Assembly: GCA_001695595.3 (NCBI GenBank)
Contig: MBPM02000009.1
Location: 1,488,001-1,552,000 of the forward strand
DNA: 64,000 nt
From: Plasmopara viticola
Lineage: Eukaryota; Oomycota; Peronosporomycetes; Peronosporales; Peronosporaceae
Direction: 5' to 3'
In this document: in pieces, positions 55,677 to 64,000 of the stretch
How positions within the stretch are numbered: position 1 is the first letter of the stretch
Layout of the letters: each line of letters starts with the position of its first letter
Notes under the pieces: model-generated
The model's input: only the letters and a program-made list of their open reading frames with translations
The model's database searches: none
Told to the model about the DNA's origin: nothing
Made by a program: the position numbers and the translations under genes

Positions 55677-58600
55677 ATAAGACCAAGCATACATTGAAAG
55701 TGACCTAAAAAAAATAGTCAAAAGAACACACAGAGTGTCAAAGAGAGTAAAGAAGCACTTTTGATCATAGTGTTCAACGTGAGCAAGTGTCGCACAGGTT
55801 CATCAAAGCATTCTCTTGTCTGGTGAGGGGTTATAATCATACCTCTCTCATCTACTAGATTGGATTAGTCGCGGCGATACCAGACGACTCTAATTGGCGC
55901 CCTAAAATGTATGGTAAAACGACTAGAAATTGGGTCAAATTGTGAGTATTACAACACAACGTCATTTTTAATATCGAGAATTTTTCTATTTGCCCTCAGA
56001 ATAACAGTGACTTCTTCGACAAAACTTAGAATTATACTTTTGGAGCAACAAATCAGGCAGTCTGTAAAAAAAATTCGCAGCCAAAATCTATTAAAATTTA
56101 TGGCACTGTAATTTCTTGTAATCTTATTGATGTTTTGATTGGCGTTATACTACCACGATACAACTGACACATTGCAATTGATTTACTACAAAGCTATATT
56201 TTTGCTTGTGCAAAGCACCATCTAGTTGACGATCAGTTTTCGCTAGAAAGGGACCTACACAAGTCGAAACAAAACATCTCGTGGCAACAAAATCATCTTA
56301 AAAGAGGATGAATATTTTTGTAAAGCTACTGTCTAAGTTTGAATGAAAATGTTGTTTTCTTAACCTCTACAGCTAATGTGCCTATCAGCATGCTATGTGA
56401 GTGATTAGTGATGCCACAATGGTTAGCAAGCGATCCGGTGGTATTTAATCGTCTGGTCGCACAAGTGTTTCGATCATTATAAGCTTTTGTCCCAGCATAC
56501 TTGAACGATCTATCGACTGTTGAGATTACTTAAGTCCATCAGGAGTAAGTCTTTAAGGTAATGAGGATACATCGATGCCAACAATGGCATATGTTTCTTT
56601 GTAAGACCCCAATAAAGTAAAAGCACTTGGCTTGACCTACACAAAGGTCGTAAAAGAGTTTGAGTAAATGGTTTGAAATAGCAATTACTAGCAAAGTACG
56701 TTTTTCTGTACGAGCTCCAATGACCTTTATGACAACGAGGGTGCAGGAAAGACTCAGATTAAGGTGCTTCACCTAGCATTAGGTAGACAACAGAATGATT
56801 TCAGTAGCGTCAAGGAAAGCCTTAGCAGGTCCTTATTTGAATTTGTCGGACACGACAAAGCCGTTTAATGTCATTTTTGGTGATCGACTATGCAATTGGG
56901 TTGTGCGCTAAAGTAACTCGATATGGACAGCCACAAACGAGTCCTAAACTTTTAGGTCAAAGCTGCCGTACAGAATGACCTTATTCACGTGAGGAAGTTT
57001 TTGCCACGAAGTACGCACTAATGAACATGTAAGGATATGTCTTTGAATATTGAGCGCTTTGTGATGCATGCAACTTACGCACCCTTAAGGACGTTAGGGA
57101 AATACAACCCGATTCCCCCGAAGAAGATACTACTTTTTGCAAAAAAATATAATTGCCTCGCTAAGCGCAAGCTTAAAAAGCGAAATGAGTGTGCTGCTGT
57201 GCTTTGGCAAGGACAGAGTATAAATTAATCCATACCAGCAGAGTTTAAAGATTAATCACCGAGCAAATCTATCAGACATAAAAAGCGGTCGACATCTTAA
57301 AGACCTTGGAACGATTCATCACTGAAGGCGGCGATGCCAAAGGTGAGTGGCCAACCCATCGATGGAAATCACAGTGGTATCACTAGGCGATCTGATCAGC
57401 GCTAGGGTGGAATACATTCCAAGTGTCGCCCAATATGGCTAAACTCATGATACCTCAGTAAGCGGTCATTTCGCACATAATTGTGGCCCCACATCTTCAA
57501 GTGGACAACCAAGTATTTAAGACTTACCATTAGAGCAAACCCATGGCTTACACGTCGAAAAAACAGAGCATTTCTGTACCAGCGAGCTGATGGTATCCCA
57601 TTAATCTTGGCTTTGTCTTTAGCTCCCAGGAAGTTGATGATAACAGTATTCGTTGATCACTCAAATTATGGTCTAATTGATACTGTATAATTGGTAATAA
57701 AAAGCAATGCTATTTATGAACATGGAAACTAAATCAATCTGGCCTCTCAAACAGGACGGTCTTAAATAAGGCCTTGTCAATTATTGCTGTGGTCGGAGTA
57801 GCGCTAATTCTTGTTATTGAAAGCCCGCTTGCTGATTGCAATAGCAAGACAAGACCAATAACCGACAAAGTGTTAGACAGAAAGGGTCGACTTTGTACAG
57901 TGCATAGTACAGGCTCTAAGGCGCCAAATTTACGGAGACGACTACCTATCCATGATTGAGCAATTAATATAAAATAAAGCTTCATCGGCCTTCACATTGA
58001 CCTTTTTTTTAGAAGATGTCGATGCACTTAGTATCTAGTATGGTGTAGGAAGAGAAAGAGATAAAATATTCTGGTTTACCTCTCCGATGCGTTGTGCTCA
58101 TGATCGACCTTGCTTTTAAGGCGAGTAAGAGTTCCCGTGCAGCGGCTTCGGTGCTCATACTCACCTCCGTATAGACCATAAGTCTGAGAAGCTGAGTTTT
58201 GATTAGGCTATGCAATTTGAGCCTCACAAATCCTCACAAAGAATAGCGACTTCCCAGATCAATTTGCCTTCTTCGGTACTTCTACACTTCCGAGGCCAGA
58301 CACACCATCATTTGGAGTGCTTACTCCACTAGTAGTACCTTTACAGTCGTCAAAAGCTTGTTGTAAAGTGGCTCAATTACTTGACGAGTAAGAAGCTGTG
58401 CAAGCCGCTGACCCTGCTATGACATGACCGCTCAAGGATTGCATAATTTGGATCGTGACTGTGTACGTAAGTTGCGGTCTTTCGGTCGCACGTTGGGGCA
58501 AAGTGGAAATGAGCTTAGAGTCTGTAATTGGAATCCAGGCTCGCAGACACTGGCTTAGCAGCTGAGACATATCGAGCAAATTGTATCTGACCTATCAAAA

Positions 58601-58749
58601 GAGCAACTTGTACTTAACGTAATGTCTTTAGCCAGGCTGCACAAAAACGCCAGTTGTCAAATCATGTGGATGCGGAATATAGTCAAATTTCGTGCTTTAA
58701 TATCGCCCAGATCCAGCATATCTAGCACAGCAAGGGGGGCTGCTCTAGT
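55677..58749. other. No supportable gene in 3.1 kb
   Basis: Only short frames. A frame at 57481-57690 (SLAPRKLMITVFVDHSNYG) may derive from a retroelement but cannot be assigned. Confidence 0.35.
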
Positions 58750-60510
58750 GTCTTGAATCACAACTTTTCCACCAAAATTAAAAACCAACGACGTGATAAA
58801 AACTATTAAAAAGCAAAAAATAAAAAAATATACTTAACTCACTTGGCAAAATATACCTTTATGCTGTGCATTCCTGGTGCATCGACGCTTGTTGTGTCCC
58901 ACTTGACCACAGCTGCCGCATCGATAAACCCTTTTTGGCGCATCAACCTCAAATGTAGCATGCTGTGATTCGATTCGCTTCTTTTCGGGTCGAACTTTTC
59001 TTTTGGTAGGATTTGGTGGAAAATGCTTACCTTAACCAGTTCATTTTCTGTCACAAATTGTTTCACTTCGAGTGCTTCATCGTAGGCAAGTAGATACGTT
59101 TTGGTTGACCACATAACTCCAGATAACAATTCTGCACGTGACAGCTGATTTGAAAACTTGAGTGCTGCTATGAGGTGCCGACACGGAGAATTTGTATCCG
59201 TCACATAACCTCATGTGCAGGATTACTGGTTCTGTTTACCTCAACAGCATACCCCATTGGCTTGTTTGTTCCAATTTAAATCGACACAACAAATTATGTT
59301 ATTGAACTCGACATACTTGGGTTGTTTCTTTGTACATTTTTAACATTAAAGTGATGCAACTGGCAGCAGGAGACGTAACCACACCCATTGTTTATTCTGT
59401 TTAGCAAAATTCAGCCACTTCGTACCGACATAGCATTTAATTGCCATCATACAATTCGAGATCGGCATTTCACGGAAGTTTTCCAGCGCGTTGTTCATGA
59501 ACTCGACGTTATTCGACGTAAGCATTCCATACCGTCAAATTGGAGTATGGGCAATCGACCACTTCCTATAGCTAGCCTCAGCCAGCCATTTAAGTGCCTC
59601 ACATTTATCAAGCCTTTTTCTTGAGCTTTGTACGATTGCCTGGTCAGTGCACGTGCTAAGCCCCATGCTTGTTCCTGTAACGTCTTCTTTTTTAAGTTTA
59701 GATTGTAATTTTCCATAAGGTGACGTAAGCTAAAGAAATGTAGTATATCGTTGCCATTTTCTTTCATTGCTTGCACTAATCTCTTGTCACGATCAGAAAT
59801 ACAAAGGCTGAAAGGACAGGTAGATGCTGGAACAGGAACTTAATGAAGCACGCCCAAATTGCTTCAATCTCCCTGCTGTTAAATGCGACTGCTACAATCG
59901 GAATCTCATTGTTACCATTTTTGAAACACGCCACCAACAGCACACCTCTAACTTCGTTCTCGAGAAGAGTGCCATCTAGTGCCATACCGCGTAATGCATA
60001 TGAGTAAACGCATGCAATCCTAGCATGTAACCAATTGCTGCCCGCAGGAACACCTTTTCTCCAAACTCAATCGATACCGCATGCCCGCGTTTCTCAAGTG
60101 CCTCGCAGTACGACAAAATTAAACGGAATTGATTTAAATCGTCACCGCAAAACTATTCCATAGGCCTATTGCAAGCGTTCACACACTTGCCGTACATCAC
60201 AATTAATCCCATGCCTTCTAAGTAGTTACTAATGATTACTGGCGCTAGGTTTCGGCAATAAGTATGCACCAATCAACGCACGTTATCACTTTGCGCCAGC
60301 TGCTTTGCCGTGAGCGCACGTCGAGCATCCCGCGAGTGATATTTATTGATGTAACATCGTATGTGTGCGCGACAAATCGTGTCGGAGGTTTAAAGCTCTT
60401 CTCATTCGCAAATCGAACCATAATCGAACATGATGCATTCGAACAAACAAATTTGTATTGATGGGAGTCGCTTTGAGTAATGGTAGACACGGCAATTGTT
60501 CTCGACAATC
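58750..60510 (-). mobile_element. Mutator-like (MULE) transposase relic
   Basis: The minus strand carries most of a MULE transposase in broken frames. The N-terminal zinc-binding region (YKFVCSN..C, then RFANEKSFKPPTRFVAHTYD) is at 60245-60508. The DDE transposase core (YALRGMALDGTLL, then GVLLVACFKNGNNEIPIVAVAFNSRE, split here by frame changes; SAFVF near 59790) lies at 59776-60010. A middle segment is at 59495-59776. The SWIM/C-terminal part (SPCRHLIAALKFSNQLSRA, LLAYDEALEVKQFVTE) is at 58839-59204. In the family the enzyme cuts at terminal inverted repeats; none were identified. The order agrees with MuDR-type transposases. Stops and frame changes make it non-functional. Same family as the relic at 10390-11060. 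Confidence 0.8.
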
Positions 60511-62799
60511 GCGTGTTTCACATCTTCTCGATTTCGTACACTTAAGTGAAAGAAATTATTTTTATTTGATTAACTTACGTCAGACTCTTCACTTGCCACC
60601 CGCGTCTCTCCCAAAATGTCATCTCTCGTCGTCGTTTTATCGACTGTAGTAGTAATGATAATGTTTGGGCCGAGCACAAAGTTTTCTATGTCACGAGTTC
60701 TTTCATTTACTCCACAGTACCGCACCTACTTCGGTGATAAAAACACTGGCTCAATCCCTATTTGCCTTATTCGCCGAACTGCCATAGTCTTTCACATCTA
60801 CCGGGGGTACCATAATTTTAACATAAGAGCTGTGTTATAGTATACTTACTGGCTTCATTGTGGGTTAGTAGTACCGACTTACGCCAAGACTTTGAGCAGT
60901 GTTCAGTGGATTTGAAACCGCGCCAAGGCTCCACAAAGATTGTATACAGTAAAATTACTATTTAAAGGTACAAATTCTCTTTTTTTTATTTCTACATGTA
61001 TATTTTTGCAAAAAAATTACTGCTAGGTCCTCTTTTTGTTTGAAAGAGTATATTATGGGTATATATATTTTCCATTTTCCCATAAAAAATTATCATTTCT
61101 ATTCAATTATCCACATTTTCGAGATGTTTATATCTGCTTTTCCTCTACTTTTTTGTATTCTCTCAAATTAAATTTTTTTGTGTACCTCTTTATAATTTCT
61201 AAATCTAGCCTAAATTCAGACGAATTGTTCAGTTGACAGGTGATTTTTTTGTTCAAATGTTTCTTTAGATTGCTAAGGAAATTAGCAATCAAAAAAAAAA
61301 TGAAAGGTGGCTAGTGTAGGGCTCATCGTAGTGCAATCTATCGTCCGTTCCGCACCTTTGAGCTTAACCTTTGGTAATTATTGTGCTTGTAAAATAATTG
61401 GTTACATACGCAGCTGTATTTATTCGCTGTCTTAGTCGGCAAGCTTCATTTTAACAATAGAGAGTATCATTATAATGATAGAAAAACCTCCTCGCTTTGT
61501 CCGATTTTAGCCTTAACTTTCACGACAAATTTTCCACCATCTTCATGGTCTTGATTGGATCAACTTGAGTTCCACGCCCCTCGCCGTTCGTTCAGGCACT
61601 GCTTGCGGGATTGCTTCGCCTTCGCCACCAGCCTCCTTTATGTTTGTGCTCGCCTACTTTAGCGTGTGTCTTTGCAAGACTTGTCTGTTGCTAGGACTGG
61701 CCACTGCGCCATCCCCAACCAGACCTCTAGCCAGGTTCCAAATTATTGCTCCTTCAGGGGCCTTTGCCATGTCCACGGCTTTCGAAGCATCCTTAGTAGC
61801 CTCTGTATTAAATTTTACCCAGGGCAGCCATGAAAACATTCTGTTTGATGTGTTCTAATCCGATGCCATACGTGTAAGTTCACTTTTTCAAGGGTTTTTC
61901 CTTATGCTTCTATGTTTGGACCTCTCTCCTCGCTGTCGATCTTTCGACGTTCGTGTCACTCACTTCAAACGATGAAGGGCATTCCGACAGAAGCGTCGAG
62001 GACACTAAAATCGACTCGGTGGAAGCAATCACACAAGTCAAGAGCGCGATGGCCGCAAGCAACGCGACTAGTAACGATAAAGACGCTGATACCAAAGCTA
62101 CAGGTCGTCCTGGATTTTTTTTATTGGCTATGATTGACTTGATACGGAGCATAGCTCTAAATAGAAAATGTCGCAATCTAGTATAGTGTCTAGGCATAGT
62201 CAACATTAAGACCAGTATCAATTTCTTGTTTCATGTCGACATATAAGAGCGTGGGTGATTGAGTTTAAACTCTAATTTCACGAGCTAGATCAAGAACGTG
62301 GCTCAATTATGAAAGATACAGTACCATTGATGTACGTAGTTGATGAACTTCCAATTTTCCCAACTGTGTTGCTTACGTAGTCTCCCACCATCGATCCTGC
62401 TCCTCGGTATTAACTCTCGTCACGCTTTGCGAAACCCCATGAGGTTGATACTTCATCTCGCAGCATGACAAACCGGAACTATTCCGTCTGATTTCAAATG
62501 TGTTTCACTTGCATTATCGGTATAAGTTAGTAAGCAAGGCGGAGCACTGACTAGAATGAGGAGCCTCTGGTTTCTCCACGGCAAAGCTAAAGCAAAACTA
62601 TCAGATCTAGCAGTGAGACGTGGCAAGATTTAAAGGATAGTGTGACAAAATGTTTTTTTTCCGAAGTTAATAATAACGCAGTTGAATTCGTAAAAGCTGG
62701 GATTTAAAAAGGAAGCCGCTAGCCAAGCCCCCCCCCACTCCCTGATGCAGTAATGCTAATTATAATAACAATCTGTGATGTCTGGAGCGAACATCATTA
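60511..62799. other. No supportable gene; very AT-rich 60.9-61.3 kb
   Basis: Opposing coding-like frames at 61565-61858 (plus) and 61654-61839 (minus; NTEATKDASKAVDMAKAPEG) and again at 61910-62221 show no recognisable domain; a decayed gene is possible. A C-run lies at about 62728-62736. Confidence 0.3.
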
Positions 62800-63275
62800 A
62801 ATTCAAATGTTCTGTAAGATATAAAACATTCGCAATGCAAAGAATTGATAACGATTGCGACAGAAGGATCATTGTTGTAAGAAGCAGATTTGCATACTTT
62901 GGCATGAACGAGCAATCAATTAATACCAGGAGGCCAAGCAGAGTGTCTTTAATCATTGACAAGACCCAGAGGACCCAGATTGATTCCTGCATATTGAAAA
63001 GCAACCGAAACATCAATGAGCTCATGCCACGATGCGGCTTGCACAGCCGATGCAGAGAGAAAACAATCTCTATGCATAAATTATTATGTCTCACGAAAGT
63101 CCTTGATGCTCTCGGTACTGTCGATGATTGAAGACGCTCTGCTCGGTCTCCTAGTACTTAGTACTAAGAGACCAAGTAGAATACTCTCGAACTGTAGAGT
63201 ATTCACGTATGGAAGGGCAGAAGATCATTGTTTTAAGGAGCAGGTTTATAATACGCCTTGCACTAGGGCTTAGGG
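62800..63275. repeat. Foldback/duplicated repeat cluster
   Basis: Three related features. A near-perfect palindrome GGTCTC...GAGACC lies at 63145-63173. Sequence at about 62925-62985 recurs inverted at about 63112-63160 (GTCTTTAATCATTGAC against GTCGATGATTGAAGAC). Sequence at about 62858-62895 (CAGAAGGATCATTGTTGTAAGAAGCAG) recurs directly at about 63212-63245 (CAGAAGATCATTGTTTTAAGGAGCAG). The arrangement suggests a foldback element or nested duplication of an unknown repeat. No transposase is associated. Confidence 0.6.
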
Positions 63276-63506
63276 TCTTGGGAAGGCTCCCTGAAAAAAT
63301 GCAGAATATAGAGCGAAACTCTAAAATTATGGTGGTTCATTAACAGCTTTAATTATTAAAACTCAAGCTGATCTTCTGTCAGCGTGTCTTTTAATGGTAG
63401 CAATGCGCTTACAAGCGCACAAATTCGCCAGACCGCCGCTTGATCTAACTACCTCGATGCGCATCGAAATCGTTAACACCCTACAAACCGGGAGCCCAAG
63501 CTTTGT

Positions 63507-64000
63507 CTATGCCAATTTCGCTCGGTAGCTAAACCGCAGCACTGCGTTCTTTATCATATTCAGATCGTCATCGGAGGGGTCAGTCTTGCCTTGGAAGTCA
63601 AACATTGGTTTGAACGAGTGGCGCGCAGTCCATTCCTGCAGCTTCGTCACGTAATGAGACTTTTGCTCCTCGTTTAAGGGTATCATGAATCTGTTTTTCA
63701 ACACGAAATCAGCATTCTCAATTGCATCATGGACTTCGGACTTACACGGAAGACTCTATGTCGATTATTGCACCGTCCTTTAAAATGTTGGAAATCGAAG
63801 CTGACGCCCCTTTCTCTGATTCTTCACAAGGTTGAAGAGAGTGACAAAGCTGCGATGAAATAAACGCATAGTCAAAGATGCCGGCATAGCGCTTTTTCGA
63901 AAATAGCTCGTCTATATTTCCGGACAGCGGCACGACCTGCAATGATAGCGGAAGCAAATTCTTTAATAAAACGTCTGAGGACAACAAACTTGATGGCAGC
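63507..64000 (-). pseudogene. Probable DNAAF3 homologue, 3' end, with frame break; runs off window
   Basis: The minus strand from the window edge to 63507 encodes the C-terminal part of a protein resembling axonemal dynein assembly factor 3, a cytoplasmic factor needed to preassemble flagellar dynein arms. LQVVPLSGNIDELFSKKRYAG then FDYAFISSQLCHSL matches the human order ([32 protein letters not shown]; quoted as short landmarks). GAIIDIES and, downstream, EVHDAIENADFVLKNRF and YVTKLQEWTARHSFKPM match the following helical end. The two parts lie in different frames, switching near 63741-63748 where a TAA stop interrupts. The GTAAGT at this point leaves too short a space for an intron and gives the wrong phase. 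So either the gene is decaying or there is a sequence error. The upstream part is outside the window. Confidence 0.5.

Noticed and set aside
63725..63755. GTAAGT at the frame break of the DNAAF3-like gene as an intron donor
   Set aside because: The next usable AG is about 29 bases on, too short for an intron and in the wrong phase, and the intervening bases read as family-like protein (EVHDAIEN).
1..64000. CRISPR arrays, rRNA genes or bacterial operons
   Set aside because: No regularly spaced direct repeats, no rRNA-like sequence, and the genes have spliceosomal introns.

Overview
The window reads as nuclear DNA of an oomycete, most likely a Phytophthora or downy-mildew relative. The support is indirect: compact host genes with very short introns (55-100 bp, GTRNGT donors), an oomycete-style Inr+FPR core promoter at 13831-13846, and a repeat load of Copia, Ty3/gypsy, LINE and Mutator-like elements in long gene-poor stretches. 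All calls come from reading the sequence and remembered family motifs; no database search was run.

Host genes lie in small islands. Island 1 (13.8-18.4 kb) has an acidic secreted/single-pass membrane protein (+) and an NSUN5-type rRNA cytosine-5 methyltransferase (-). Island 2 (39.9-43.6 kb) has a class II HMG-CoA reductase with a large C-terminal extension (+), tail-to-tail with a two-exon holo-ACP synthase (-). Island 3 (49.0-52.8 kb) has a seven-exon PLAA/Doa1/Ufd3 homologue (WD40-PFU-PUL) facing an unrecognised 243-residue protein (-). At the right edge is the 3' end of a probable axonemal dynein assembly factor 3 (DNAAF3) homologue, apparently frameshifted. These are unrelated housekeeping functions (mevalonate pathway, carrier-protein activation, ubiquitin/Cdc48 handling, ribosome maturation, flagellar assembly), not one pathway.

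The rest is mobile-element territory: a decayed LINE (1-4.6 kb), a Ty3/gypsy scrap (5.9-6.4 kb), an AT-rich stretch at 7.9-10.2 kb holding decayed pieces of what looks like a Polinton/Maverick-like or related dsDNA-virus element (adenain-like protease, packaging-ATPase-like motifs), two related Mutator-like transposase relics (10.4-11.06 and 58.75-60.5 kb), a young Copia element with 5-bp target duplication (20105-25004), two much older Copia relics of the same lineage (32.4-34.9 kb minus; 45.3-46.5 kb plus), and two internally deleted LINE derivatives, each with its own target-site duplication (47587-48736 and 55338-55665).

The young Copia sits inside a large inverted duplication (arms 18431-20100 and about 25285-27041). 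Each arm carries a copy of a His/Asp/Tyr/Lys-rich, probably secreted protein gene, facing outward. Regions 11.1-13.5, 28.2-32.4, 34.9-39.9, 43.6-45.3 and 55.7-58.7 kb hold no gene I can support.
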